DNA of 64,000 bases from DATATB01 sp036268995 (GCA_036268995.1 DATATB010000011.1:1-64000), one strand, 5' to 3'; counted from the first letter of the stretch, positions 26,091 through 34,899 are shown. Numbers and translations are program-made. Notes: generated by a model not told the origin, from the letters alone.

Positions 26091-29000
26091 GCCTTTCCAC
26101 GCCGTTCATTCACCGCCCGGTCGGCACCACGCTGCTGACGATCGCGATCACGCTGGCCGGCGTGCTGGGTTTTCTGCTGTTGCCGGTGTCTCCGCTGCCG
26201 GAAGTGGATTTTCCCACGATCCAGGTGCAAGCCGCGCTGCCGGGCGCCAGCCCCGAGACGATGGCATCGGCCGTCGCCGCGCCGCTGGAACGGCAATTCG
26301 GTAACATTGCCGGCATCACGGAAATGACGTCGACCAGCAGCCTGGGCGCGTCGACGATCGTCATGCAGTTCGACCTGAACCGCAACATCGACGCGGCCGC
26401 CCGCGACGTGCAGGCCAAGATCAATGCGGCCCGTGGCCGGCTACCGCCCAACCTGCCCAGCAATCCGACGTATCGCAAGGTGAACCCGGCCGACGCGCCG
26501 ATCCTGATCTTAGCGCTCACGTCCGACACCTACGACACGGCCCGGATGTACGACGCGGCCTCGACGATTCTGTCGCAAAAATTGTCGCAAGTGCAGGGCG
26601 TCGGCCAGGTGATTGTCGGCGGCGGGGCGCCGCCGGCCGTGCGCATCGACGTCAATCCCACGATACTCAACCACTTCGGCATCGGCCTGGACGACGTTCG
26701 CAATGCCGTGGGCGCCGCCAATATCAATAGCCCCAAGGGCCAGATCGCCGACGCCACGCGCGCCTGGAGCATCGGCGCCAACGATCAGTTGCTCGAGGCC
26801 AAGGACTATGCGCCGCTGATCGTCGCCTATCGCAACGGCGCCCCGGTGCGCGTCGCCGATGTGTCGAAAGTCACCGACTCGGTCGAGGACATCCGCAATT
26901 TCGGCCTGTCCGACGGCAAGCCCGCGATCATGATCATCGTCTTCCGCCAGCCGGGCGCAAATATCATCGACACGGTCGATCGCGTGCTGGACCTGCTGCC
27001 GCAACTGGAAGCCGAAATCCCGGCCGGCATCGACCTGGCGGTCGCCAACGACCGCACGGCGACCATTCGCGCCTCGGTCGAGGACGTGGAGTTCACGCTC
27101 TGCGTTTCCATCGGCCTGGTGATCCTGGTGGTGTTCATCTTTTTGCGCAATGGCCGGGCCACGTTCATTCCCAGCGTCGCCGTGCCGGTGTCGCTGATCG
27201 CCACCTTCGGCGTCATGTACTTGTGCAACTATAGCCTCGACAACCTCTCCCTCATGGCCCTGACCATCGCCACCGGCTTCGTGGTGGACGATGCCATCGT
27301 GGTGATCGAGAACATCGACCGGCATTTGGAAGAAGGCCGCACGCCGCTCGAGGCGGCGCTGATCGGGGCCAAGGAAATCGGCTTCACCGTGTTGAGCATC
27401 AGCGTCTCGCTGGTGGCCGTGTTCATCCCCATCCTGATGATGGGCGGCCTGGTCGGACGATTGTTCCGCGAGTTCGCCGTGACGCTCTCGGTGGCCATCG
27501 GCGTGTCGATGCTGGTATCGCTGACCACCACGCCCATGATGTGCGCCAAGCTGCTCAAGAGCAAGCACGAGGAGCGTCATGGCCCGCTGTATCGCGCCAG
27601 CGAGCGCATATTCAACCTGATCCTGAGCACGTACGAAAAGACGCTGTCGGTCGTGTTGCGTTTCCGGTTCCTCACGCTAATGGTCACGATCGGCACGCTG
27701 GTCTTTACCATTTATCTGTACGTCGTGGTGCCCAAGGGCTTTTTTCCGCAACAGGACACCGGCCGACTGTCGGCCAACCTCGTGGCCGACCAGGATACTT
27801 CGTTCCAGGCCATGAAGCACCTGCTGGTGCGCTTCACCAATGCCGTCAGCCAGGACCCGGCCGTCGACGGCGTGATCGGCTTCACCGGCGGCCAGAACAA
27901 CAGCGCCTACAACATGGGCCGGATGTTCATCACGCTCAAACCCCTGGGCGAGCGCGACGGCTCGGCAGACGAGATCATTCGCCGCCTCAGCAGCCGCACG
28001 GCCAGCATTCCCGGCGCCACGCTCTATCCGCAGGCCACCCAGGATCTGCGCATCGGCGGCAAGTCGAGCAGCGCGCAGTACCAATATACCTTGCAGAGCG
28101 ACAACCTCGACGACCTCAAACGCTGGGGCCCGCGCATGCTGACCGAAATGCGCCAGATCGACGGCCTGCGGGCAGTCAATTCCGATCAGCAGGACAAGGG
28201 CCGCCAGACGGATCTGACCATCGACCGCGTGATGGCTTCGCGGCTGGGCATTTCGCCGCAGGCCATCGACGACACCCTGTACGACGCCTTCGGCCAGCGC
28301 CAGGTGTCCACGATGTACAAGCCGCTGAACCAATATCACGTGGTCATGGAAGTCGAGCCGCGGTTCTGGCAGAACCCCGATTCGCTGCGCTATATTTACA
28401 TCGAGGCGGCCGGCGGGCTGCAAGTGCCGCTGAGCGCGATCTGCCGCTTTGCGTCCGACACCACGCCGCTGGCCGTCAACCACGCCGGACAGTTCTCGGC
28501 CGTGACCATCTCCTTCAACCTGCGCCCCGGTTTCTCGCTGGGCGAGGCGGTCGAGAAGATCGAGGGCGCCGCCCATCGCATCGGCCTGCCGTCGACCATG
28601 CGCGGCACTTTTTTAGGCACGGCCCAGGCCTTTCAGGCTTCGCTCAAGAACGAGCCGCTGCTGATCCTGGCAGCCTTGGCCGCCGTGTACATCGTGCTGG
28701 GCATTTTGTACGAGAGCTACATCCATCCGATCACCATTCTCTCCACGCTCCCCTCGGCCGGCGTCGGCGCGCTGCTGGCCTTGATGCTGTGCGGCATGGA
28801 GCTGAACGTGATGGGCCTGATCGGCATCATCCTGCTGATCGGCATCGTCAAGAAGAACGCGATCATGATGATCGACTTCGCGCTCGAGGCCGAACGCCGG
28901 CACGGCAAAAGCCCGCGCGATGCCATCTTCGAGGCCTGCGTCCTCCGCTTCCGCCCCATTACCATGACCACGATGGCCGCGCTCTTGGGCGGGCTGCCGC

Positions 29001-29209
29001 TGGCGCTGGGCACCGGCAATGGCTCCGAGCTGCGCCGGCCGCTGGGCGTGGCGATCGTCGGCGGGCTGATCTTCAGCCAGATGCTGACGCTCTACACGAC
29101 GCCGGTCGTGTATTTATATCTCGACCGCTTCCGCCTCCAATGGGCCCGCTGGCGCGGCCACCGCCTGCCGGAAGACCACATGCCGGAAGAAATGATGAAG
29201 GCGGAATGA
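26087..29209 (+). CDS. mdtC: RND multidrug transporter subunit (MdtC-like)
   Basis: I use the ATG at 26087, which overlaps the mdtB-like stop (ATGA) and has a strong GGAGGAGG just upstream (26078-26085); the longer frame to 26006 lies inside mdtB. The 1040-residue protein follows MdtC: LPVSPLPEVDFPTIQVQAALPG, ASPETMASAVAAPLERQFG, RNIDAAARDVQAKINAA, GFVVDDAIVVIENI and LLIGIVKKNAIMMIDFALEA. It should pair with the MdtB-like subunit in the inner membrane. No outer-membrane channel is in this operon; a TolC-like lipoprotein is encoded at 53791. Confidence 0.93.
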   Translation: MSLSTPFIHRPVGTTLLTIAITLAGVLGFLLLPVSPLPEVDFPTIQVQAALPGASPETMASAVAAPLERQFGNIAGITEMTSTSSLGASTIVMQFDLNRNIDAAARDVQAKINAARGRLPPNLPSNPTYRKVNPADAPILILALTSDTYDTARMYDAASTILSQKLSQVQGVGQVIVGGGAPPAVRIDVNPTILNHFGIGLDDVRNAVGAANINSPKGQIADATRAWSIGANDQLLEAKDYAPLIVAYRNGAPVRVADVSKVTDSVEDIRNFGLSDGKPAIMIIVFRQPGANIIDTVDRVLDLLPQLEAEIPAGIDLAVANDRTATIRASVEDVEFTLCVSIGLVILVVFIFLRNGRATFIPSVAVPVSLIATFGVMYLCNYSLDNLSLMALTIATGFVVDDAIVVIENIDRHLEEGRTPLEAALIGAKEIGFTVLSISVSLVAVFIPILMMGGLVGRLFREFAVTLSVAIGVSMLVSLTTTPMMCAKLLKSKHEERHGPLYRASERIFNLILSTYEKTLSVVLRFRFLTLMVTIGTLVFTIYLYVVVPKGFFPQQDTGRLSANLVADQDTSFQAMKHLLVRFTNAVSQDPAVDGVIGFTGGQNNSAYNMGRMFITLKPLGERDGSADEIIRRLSSRTASIPGATLYPQATQDLRIGGKSSSAQYQYTLQSDNLDDLKRWGPRMLTEMRQIDGLRAVNSDQQDKGRQTDLTIDRVMASRLGISPQAIDDTLYDAFGQRQVSTMYKPLNQYHVVMEVEPRFWQNPDSLRYIYIEAAGGLQVPLSAICRFASDTTPLAVNHAGQFSAVTISFNLRPGFSLGEAVEKIEGAAHRIGLPSTMRGTFLGTAQAFQASLKNEPLLILAALAAVYIVLGILYESYIHPITILSTLPSAGVGALLALMLCGMELNVMGLIGIILLIGIVKKNAIMMIDFALEAERRHGKSPRDAIFEACVLRFRPITMTTMAALLGGLPLALGTGNGSELRRPLGVAIVGGLIFSQMLTLYTTPVVYLYLDRFRLQWARWRGHRLPEDHMPEEMMKAE

Positions 29210-29357
29210 AAAGTGGAAAGCGAAGAGAATGACTCAGCCTTTGTCCGTCGGCCAGGCCACAGAGCATTAAGACTTTCTCACCCATGACCACGATGACCCG
29301 GTCGCGCCGCATGCGCAGGCTATTGGTCACCAGGTAAATGACGGCGGCCAACCAGAC

Positions 29358-29469
29358 ACCGGTTCGGCCGGTAAATCAAAACAGCCGCCCCCAAAGCACC
29401 CGTGAGGTTGCTGGGGGCGGCGTAAAAGGGCCCGACTGCCCCGGACGGCCCGGCCACTAAGCCGGGCCG
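29358..29469. other. Cluster of three hairpins after the efflux operon
   Basis: Stems are ACCGG/CCGGT (29358-29372), GCCGCCCCC/GGGGGCGGC with an inner AGCA/TGCT (29384-29421), and a perfect 9-bp CGGCCCGGC/GCCGGGCCG (29446-29469). None has a T tract on the plus strand. The middle one is followed by TGTTTTGATTT on the minus strand. Together they could end the mdt transcript or form a structured RNA. Confidence 0.4.
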
Positions 29470-29945
29470 CCGATCAGGCCCCTCGAACCGCGCCGTTAGG
29501 TGTTCTGATCTTCAACTACATTCACTAATGAGATTTAGTATCATTAGCGTCACGAAGTTCCACGGATTTTAATCTCGGTAAATCCCTCGTCAATCAAACT
29601 TCGGGTAATTGTTGAGAGTTTGTCTCAAATTGTGGGCCTCCGGTGCCACAACGCAATCGACCCGGCAAACTCCTGCGCCTTGGCCTTTCTGGCAAACATT
29701 TGCCAGTGCAGATTAACGGCCGCAAGTCGGCCTGCTGGCGACACCGGCGCAGGCAACTCGCTTACCCGTGCGACCTTTACGGTTGCGGATTTTGGGTCGC
29801 CGCTGGGCTTTGCGGACTTTGAAACGCTTTGTAAACGTCAGTACACCAATGGACCGCTTTCATGCCGGCAATGGCACGGGCTATTTCGACGCAAGTGCTT
29901 ACCCAGATGGCGGCTGCGGTCGATCGAGATTTTTCTTTCGGGGCT

Positions 29946-29961
29946 TGGCACGCCTCGTGCT
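29946..29961 (+). promoter_or_regulatory. Sigma54-like -24/-12 element upstream of csrA
   Basis: TGGCACG, four bases, GTGCT gives GG and GC at the exact spacing of the RpoN consensus (TGGCACG-N4-TTGCW), with one mismatch in the -12 box. It lies about 110 bases before the csrA start. No enhancer-binding site was identified. Confidence 0.4.
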
Positions 29962-30070
29962 TTGGTGGTGAAACGTGAACGACGAACGCAGAAAGGCCTC
30001 TTGAGCCGGTCTGATCGCTCTCTCAGCAAAACAAAGATCATCAATAGCCGCCAGCAAAGGAGTGTGTGCC

Positions 30071-30418
30071 ATGTTGGTTTTGACTCGTAAGACGCAGGAG
30101 CAGATTCAGATCGGCAACAACATCAAGATCACCATCCTGCGGGTGAAGGGGCAGTCGGTGCAGATCGGCATCGAGGCGCCGCGCGAAGTGCGGGTGCTGC
30201 GGGCTGAATTGCAGACCGACGTGGTAGAAGATGCCAATCCGACCGCCGAGCAGCTCGAGCACCAGCCGATTCGCGCCGGCGTGATGCGGAATCCGCCCGC
30301 CTTCGAGCGCCGCGAAACGTTTGGGCCGTTGACCTCGCCCGTGCCGACCAGCAGCCGGAATCTGTCCGGCTACGTGCGCCAGCGGCGAGCGTCTGCGGTC
30401 GATTGCGTGTTGAGCTAA
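30071..30418 (+). CDS. csrA: Carbon storage regulator CsrA with C-terminal extension
   Basis: The ATG at 30071 follows AAAGGAG by nine bases. The 115-residue protein begins MLVLTRKTQEQIQIGNNIKI and continues VKGQSVQIGIEAPREVRVLRAEL, the full CsrA/RsmA fold. It has the RNA-contacting Arg in LTRK and in REVRVLR. CsrA binds GGA-containing mRNA leaders and controls translation. Typical CsrA proteins are 60-70 residues; here about 50 further residues rich in Pro, Arg and Ser follow, with no known domain. A second csrA lies at 41441. No fliW-like antagonist gene is nearby. Confidence 0.93.
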   Translation: MLVLTRKTQEQIQIGNNIKITILRVKGQSVQIGIEAPREVRVLRAELQTDVVEDANPTAEQLEHQPIRAGVMRNPPAFERRETFGPLTSPVPTSSRNLSGYVRQRRASAVDCVLS

Positions 30419-30427
30419 ACGGCGCGT

Positions 30428-30503
30428 AGGCCCGGCGAGCCGAGCCGGGCCTGGTTGTGAAGGCGGCTCGGAGATCATCCGGTGCCGCTCGACTCGCGGC
30501 ACC
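30428..30503. other. Two hairpins between csrA and the PPK2 gene
   Basis: A perfect 9-bp stem (AGGCCCGGC/GCCGGGCCT) at 30428-30452 starts nine bases after the csrA stop. A second perfect 8-bp stem (GGTGCCGC/GCGGCACC) lies at 30481-30503. Neither has a T tract; the strong terminator follows at 30538. Confidence 0.5.
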
Positions 30504-30537
30504 TACAACAGCTTGAATCTTGAGCACGTGACGGTTT

Positions 30538-30594
30538 GGGGGCGGCGCATCGGTCCTGGGTCCGGACCGATGCGACCGCCCCTCGTCTTTTTTT
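30538..30594 (+). terminator. Strong rho-independent terminator of csrA
   Basis: A long GC stem (GGGCGG-C-GCATCGGTCC paired with GGACCGATGC-GACCGCCC) is followed by CTCGTC and a run of seven T (30588-30594). It separates csrA from the PPK2 gene. Confidence 0.85.
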
Positions 30595-30705
30595 GCTGCC
30601 AGTCGCACTGCCGGCCAAGCATAATGATTGATCCGAGCACGCATTTGCCGGCAGACGGCAATCGGGCTCATCAACCATGATTGCCGCTTTTTGCAAGGCC
30701 GAGCC

Positions 30706-31509
30706 GTGTCGCAGCCTCTGACGGTCAAGCCGGGAAAAAAGATCCGCTGGGACGATTTTGATCCCGGCTACCGCGGCGATTTCGCTCGCAAGCAGCAGGC
30801 CGCCCGCGAGACGGCCGACAACGTCGCGGCGCTGGCCGATCTGTCGTATCGGCTCTATGGCCAGGCCCAGCAGTCGTTGCTGATCGTGCTGCAGGGGCTC
30901 GACACGGCCGGCAAGGACGGCACGGTGCGGCACGTGATGAACGGGGTCAACCCGCAGAGTTGCGTGATCGCCACGTTCAAGCGGCCCACGGCCGAAGAGT
31001 TGTCGCACGATTTTTTGTGGCGCGTGCATCGGTATTGCCCGCCGCGCGGGTACATCGGCATTTTCAACCGCTCGCACTACGAGGACGTGTTGGCCGTTCG
31101 CGTACACAAGCTGGTCAAGAAGGCCGTGTGGAAGGCCCGGTATGCGCAGATCACGGCCTTCGAACGCCTGCTGGTCCACAACCGGACGCGGCTGCTGAAA
31201 TGCTTTCTTTACATCAACAAAGACGAGCAGCGCAAGCGGCTTCAGGAGCGGCTGGACGATCCGGCGAAAAGCTGGAAGTTCGAACCACAGGATCTGCTCG
31301 AACGCCAACTCTGGGACAAGTACCAACAGGCCTACGAAGAAGCGCTCACGCGCACCAACACGGCCGAGGCCCCGTGGTACATCATTCCGGCCAACCACAA
31401 GTGGTATCGCGACTTGATCATTAGCCGCCTGGTGCGTCAGACGCTCGAAGACATGCGGCCCGAGTTTCCGCCGCCGCACAAAGACCTCGAGCACGTGAAG
31501 TTGAAATAG
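30706..31509 (+). CDS. Polyphosphate kinase 2 (PPK2) family protein
   Basis: I choose the GTG at 30706, seven bases after AAGG, giving 267 residues, the normal size of a one-domain PPK2; an in-frame TTG at 30628 would add an unrelated stretch. The P-loop GLDTAGKDGT (64-73) contains the catalytic Asp66. The second signature NRSHYEDVL (121-129) and lid-region basic residues (FKRPTAEELSHDFLWRVH) are present. PPK2 enzymes use polyphosphate to phosphorylate nucleoside mono- or diphosphates; the sequence does not tell me which class. The gene stands between the csrA terminator and a large inverted repeat. Confidence 0.92.
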   Translation: MSQPLTVKPGKKIRWDDFDPGYRGDFARKQQAARETADNVAALADLSYRLYGQAQQSLLIVLQGLDTAGKDGTVRHVMNGVNPQSCVIATFKRPTAEELSHDFLWRVHRYCPPRGYIGIFNRSHYEDVLAVRVHKLVKKAVWKARYAQITAFERLLVHNRTRLLKCFLYINKDEQRKRLQERLDDPAKSWKFEPQDLLERQLWDKYQQAYEEALTRTNTAEAPWYIIPANHKWYRDLIISRLVRQTLEDMRPEFPPPHKDLEHVKLK

Positions 31510-31524
31510 CGAGAGTCTTCGCCT

Positions 31525-31600
31525 GGGAGGGCGAGGCTCCTGCCGAGCCGGTGCGCGACGCCAAGCCATGACCCGGCTCGGCAGGAGCCCTCGCCCTCCC
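31525..31600. repeat. Long inverted repeat between convergent genes
   Basis: Arms 31525-31550 (GGGAGGGCGAGGCTCC then TGCCGAGCCG) and 31574-31600 are reverse complements over 26 bases with a single one-base gap, around a 23-base loop. It lies between the stops of the PPK2 and lipoprotein genes. The sequence resembles an interspersed repeat I associate with Pirellulales spacers, though copy number cannot be checked here. Confidence 0.7.
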
Positions 31601-31606
31601 GGTGGA

Positions 31607-33595
31607 CTACCGTAGCGTCGGTGTCGCGCCGGCCGTCTTCTGTTGTTCCGGCGGCAGCTCGTATCCGCGCTTCAGATCAGCCAGGTGCTCCAGCAGAATG
31701 CGCCGCACTTCCAGCACGCTGAGCGGATGGCGATGGACGTTCATGTGATCCGCGCCGACCGTGATCTCGGATTGCACGTCGTCCAAGTGCGCGCTCGAAT
31801 AGGGCACCACGCCGTCGCCTTCTTCGTGCAGCACGCCCCACAGCCCCTTGTCCGGCAGCAAGCCCACGATGTTGTGATAGTGGACCCACGGCGGGCGCTC
31901 GGCCTGGAGCATCACCGGCAAGATCGGCGAGTCGGGCGCCAACGAGTCGAAGCTCGTTTTGACCTCGATCAGGCTGGTGTCTTTGAACAGCGCGGGATTG
32001 TCCTTTACGACCTGTTCGCGGCCGACCATTTTCGGCAACGAAATGACCTTCTGCGCCAGCAGGCGCGTGGTCTCGTTGGCAAACCGGCTGCCGCGGTGCG
32101 GCGTGGCGATGGTGATCACTCGACGGACCGAGGTGTTCGGCTGGAAAAAGAACAAGTGCTCCAGCTTTTGCCGCACTTTGGCCGAAGCCTGCACCACGGC
32201 AAACGGCGAGCTGCTTTCGATGTGCCAGAAATCTTCGCGGCTGTTGAGCGTTTGCAGCCGGGCAATCAGACCGCCCATGCTGTGCCCCACTAGCACCATC
32301 TGATCCAGTGCCGGCTCGCGACGCTCGGGATCGAGCACCTCGCGCATGCGGGCCAGGTCTTCGCGCATCCGCGTGGCGCTGGTCCAGAAGGGCTGGCCCG
32401 TCGGATACAAGTAAAACCAGATCTGGAAGTGCTGATTGATTTCCGGCTGGCTGCGCAGGTCGTTGAACATTTCGGTCCAGGTGAGCGGACTGGACCAGAG
32501 CCCGTGTACCAGCACGACCGGAATCTTTTCCGGCTGATACGGCTGGAGCATGTACAGGCCGGTAAGCGACTGGGCCCGATCGGGCAGCAGCAAGCCGTAG
32601 TCGGCCAGCCGCGTGAACACGGGCCGATTGAGGAAATAGGCCAGCGGCGTGCTCAAATCGCTTTCCAGCGGCACGCGGCGATTGCCGAGCATGATGTCGG
32701 GCGAAGCCAGCGGATCGTGCAGTTCGATCAGTGCGCGGTGCCGCGCGCCGGGCCGCAACACGCAGCCCCCTTCGTCCGGCAGCAACCGCATGAAGGCCGT
32801 CACCGGGAAGGTGAGCCCGGGCGGATAGTACTGCTCGCCGGGCCGATTAGGGTGCGGTTTGTAGACGGCGATCAGCGGCACGCCCAAGCCGTAGCCCTGG
32901 TACAGGTTCGTCAGGTTCTTGACCTTGTAATCCGAAGCGAATTTGAACTCGGCAAAGTCGTCGGTCTTCCAGGCATTGCCGCGCGTGACCACGGTCACGT
33001 CGAAGGATTGCGTGGCGGTTTCGGTGGAGTGCGTGCGGCCGGGCTGCAAGGCTCCCTGCTTGTTCAGAATGCGCAGCGAGGCTTCCAGCGCCCCGTTGTA
33101 GAGATCGCAGGCACCGCGGAATTCGGGATCGTAGGGATTTCGCAGCGAAGCAAACCGCTCGTCGAACAGGTAGAGATACGAATAGGCGACCGCGGCACCG
33201 TAGAAGTCCAGGGCCGCCCGTTCGTTGGTGGGGCCCATCCGCTGACCGGCGCGGTAACTAAGCTCGGCAAAGGAATACAGCTTCTCGGCCGAGGGGTCGC
33301 GCTCGATGATCGCCTGCAAGTCGTCCAGCAGCTTGTGCGAATCGCCGGCCAACTCGCCGGTCAGATCGTACTGCCGCAAGACTTGCATCGTGCGGTCGCT
33401 GGCCAGGTTCTCGGTCGAGAGCTTGAACTGCTCGGCCAGCGGATTTTTCGGCGCATGCCGCAGCTCGACATAATGCGCGGCGCAGCCACCCCCGGCAACG
33501 ATGGCGGGCACCATCGCCGAAGCCAGCAGCAGCCGGGCCAAGGCCGCCCCGCGGCGGCCGCAAGCATGGCGGCAAATTTCACGCATCTCGAACAA
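31607..33595 (-). CDS. Alpha/beta-hydrolase (lipase-like) lipoprotein
   Basis: 662 residues; the start could also be the Met at residue 4. A lipobox precedes Cys38 (VAGGGCAAHY), so the mature protein is probably a lipoprotein. Residues ~60-340 have no family I recognise but include a helical segment and a beta-rich block. The hydrolase begins near IPVVLVHGLWSSPLTW (~365). The nucleophile elbow GHSMGG lies near residue 435, and ITIATPHRGSRFAN is typical of triacylglycerol lipases and PGAP1-like esterases. The acid and His are probably in the DGVVPYSSAHLDD and ADHMNVHRHP stretches. It is predicted to be an envelope esterase with unknown substrate. It is a single gene converging on PPK2. Confidence 0.82.
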   Translation of the reverse strand: MFEMREICRHACGRRGAALARLLLASAMVPAIVAGGGCAAHYVELRHAPKNPLAEQFKLSTENLASDRTMQVLRQYDLTGELAGDSHKLLDDLQAIIERDPSAEKLYSFAELSYRAGQRMGPTNERAALDFYGAAVAYSYLYLFDERFASLRNPYDPEFRGACDLYNGALEASLRILNKQGALQPGRTHSTETATQSFDVTVVTRGNAWKTDDFAEFKFASDYKVKNLTNLYQGYGLGVPLIAVYKPHPNRPGEQYYPPGLTFPVTAFMRLLPDEGGCVLRPGARHRALIELHDPLASPDIMLGNRRVPLESDLSTPLAYFLNRPVFTRLADYGLLLPDRAQSLTGLYMLQPYQPEKIPVVLVHGLWSSPLTWTEMFNDLRSQPEINQHFQIWFYLYPTGQPFWTSATRMREDLARMREVLDPERREPALDQMVLVGHSMGGLIARLQTLNSREDFWHIESSSPFAVVQASAKVRQKLEHLFFFQPNTSVRRVITIATPHRGSRFANETTRLLAQKVISLPKMVGREQVVKDNPALFKDTSLIEVKTSFDSLAPDSPILPVMLQAERPPWVHYHNIVGLLPDKGLWGVLHEEGDGVVPYSSAHLDDVQSEITVGADHMNVHRHPLSVLEVRRILLEHLADLKRGYELPPEQQKTAGATPTLR

Positions 33596-33724
33596 ATCAA
33601 AGTGGTTGCGCAGGCGCCGACAGACCCACCGGCGCAGGGACTCGAATCTGGCGAACGATTAAAGCATCCGCGCGGCCGGGTCAATGTCAGCTCGGCCGCG
33701 GAAGCCAGCAGCGCCGGCATCAAG

Positions 33725-33746
33725 CCCGGGGACTGCGGTCCCTGGG
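33725..33746. repeat. Second copy of the 9-4-9 palindrome
   Basis: CCCGGGGAC, TGCG, GTCCCTGGG. It matches the reverse complement of the terminator hairpin at 15804-15825 at 19 of 22 positions. The changes keep pairing: one C:G pair becomes G:C and one A:T becomes G:T. It lies upstream of the lipoprotein gene in a spacer. Confidence 0.5.
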
Positions 33747-33856
33747 GGGGGTGGGCCGCGGTTTTCGCCGTGCGCCGGACCAGCTAGGCGAACGCCGGTC
33801 CGGTATCTAAAATCGGTGGGCAACGTCAACTAACGATTCAGCTTGGGCTTGGGTGC

Positions 33857-34321
33857 ATGGAACCACGCGTGATTCAGGGGCTCGACGAGCTGCGGACCTT
33901 GGTCGGCCAGCGGCTGGGCACGAGTGATTGGCTGGAAATCACGCAAGCACGCGTCGACGCCTTTGCCGACGGCACCGACGACCATCAGTGGATCCATTGC
34001 GACCCCGAGCGGGCCAAACGCGAGTCGCCGTACGGCGGAACCGTCGCCCACGGCTTTCTGACGTTATCCTTGTGCAACGTCCTCAGCCAGCAGGTGTTTC
34101 GCATCGAGCAGGTCAGAATGGTGCTCAACTACGGGCTGAATCGGGTGCGCTTTCCCGGCCCCGTACGAGTGGGTTCCCGTATTCGCATGGCTTCCGATCT
34201 GCTGGAGGTCAAAGAGACACGCTCCGGCGTCCAGATGGTGTGCAAGCAGACCTTCGAAGTCGAAGGCGAAGCCAAACCTGCTTGCATCGCCGAGACCGTC
34301 GTGCGGCTATTCTTCACCTAG
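33857..34321 (+). CDS. MaoC-like (R)-specific hydratase
   Basis: 154 residues, the usual length of a single hot-dog-fold MaoC hydratase. The catalytic dyad appears as D42 and H47 in FADGTDDHQWIHCDPERA, followed by the conserved YGGTVAHGFLTLSL. It is likely a cytoplasmic 2-enoyl-CoA hydratase acting in fatty-acid or branched-acid metabolism; the specific substrate is not visible. The following acetyltransferase gene starts only two bases after its stop, so they form an operon. Confidence 0.9.
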   Translation: MEPRVIQGLDELRTLVGQRLGTSDWLEITQARVDAFADGTDDHQWIHCDPERAKRESPYGGTVAHGFLTLSLCNVLSQQVFRIEQVRMVLNYGLNRVRFPGPVRVGSRIRMASDLLEVKETRSGVQMVCKQTFEVEGEAKPACIAETVVRLFFT

Positions 34322-34323
34322 GG

Positions 34324-34899
34324 ATGGATAAAAACTGCCGGATGAGCGTCGAGTTGCACGACGAGCGGGTTCTGTTGCGAACTCCCCGCCCCAGCGACGC
34401 CGAAGCCTTGTGCTCGGCGGCGCTCGAATCGGTGGAAGAAGTGGGCTGCTGGCTCCCCTGGTGCCACGCCGGCTACAGCCGCGGCGACGCCGATGCCTGG
34501 ATCGCGGCCTGCCAGCAAGCCTGGCAACGCGAGGAATCGTATCCGTTTTTTATTTTCGACCGCGACGGCCGCACGCTCGTGGGCGGCTGTGCCCTGAACG
34601 AAATCGACCGCCCACGCCTGCGCGCCAACCTGGGCTATTGGATCCGCAGCAACCGGATGGGCCATGGCCTGGCGACGGCTGCCGGCCGGCTCGCCGCCCG
34701 CTATGCGCTGGAAACACTGGCCATGCAGCGGGTCGAGATCGTCGCGGCGGTGGAAAATTTCGCCAGCCAGCGCGTGGCCGCCAAGCTGGGAGCCGTGCGC
34801 GAGGGCCTGCTGCGCAATCGCTTGCGCATCCGCGACATGCCCCACGATGCCTACTGCTTTTCGCTCATTCCGGCCGACGTGGCCAACTGGAATCGGTAG
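34324..34899 (+). CDS. GNAT-family N-acetyltransferase (RimJ/RimL type)
   Basis: 191 residues from the ATG at 34324 (an alternative ATG is at 34342). The N-terminal VLLRTPRPSDAEALCSAALES is typical of RimJ/RimL-type acetyltransferases. LGYWIRSNRMGHGLATAAGRL (~100-120) contains the acetyl-CoA pyrophosphate loop, and VENFASQRVAAKLGAVREGLLRN forms the C-terminal signature. It would acetylate an amino group, possibly a protein N-terminus or a small molecule. It is tightly spaced after the MaoC gene. Confidence 0.9.
   Translation: MDKNCRMSVELHDERVLLRTPRPSDAEALCSAALESVEEVGCWLPWCHAGYSRGDADAWIAACQQAWQREESYPFFIFDRDGRTLVGGCALNEIDRPRLRANLGYWIRSNRMGHGLATAAGRLAARYALETLAMQRVEIVAAVENFASQRVAAKLGAVREGLLRNRLRIRDMPHDAYCFSLIPADVANWNR

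Larger units (their letters stand above)
29210..30070. other. Long non-coding region between efflux operon and csrA
   Basis: About 860 bases. The first part holds three hairpins (29358-29469). The middle (~29500-29620) is distinctly AT-richer than its surroundings. The last third contains a sigma54-like site at 29946. Open frames over 29620-30090 (plus) and 29073-29351 (minus) lack normal start sites, codon use and recognisable domains, so I do not call them genes. A small RNA is possible. Confidence 0.45.

Noticed and set aside
27541..29232. 563-residue same-strand frame inside the MdtC-like gene
   Set aside because: It is an Arg/Gly/His-rich alternate frame of a clear RND transporter gene.
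29073..29351. Minus-strand frame after the efflux operon (contains YLVTNSLRMRRDRVIVVMG)
   Set aside because: Protein-like in part, but it needs a TTG start, has no binding site and runs into the antisense of mdtC. A decayed fragment cannot be excluded.
29620..30090. 156-residue frame upstream of csrA
   Set aside because: No Shine-Dalgarno, unusual residue use, overlap with the csrA start, and the sigma54-like site and leader lie within it.
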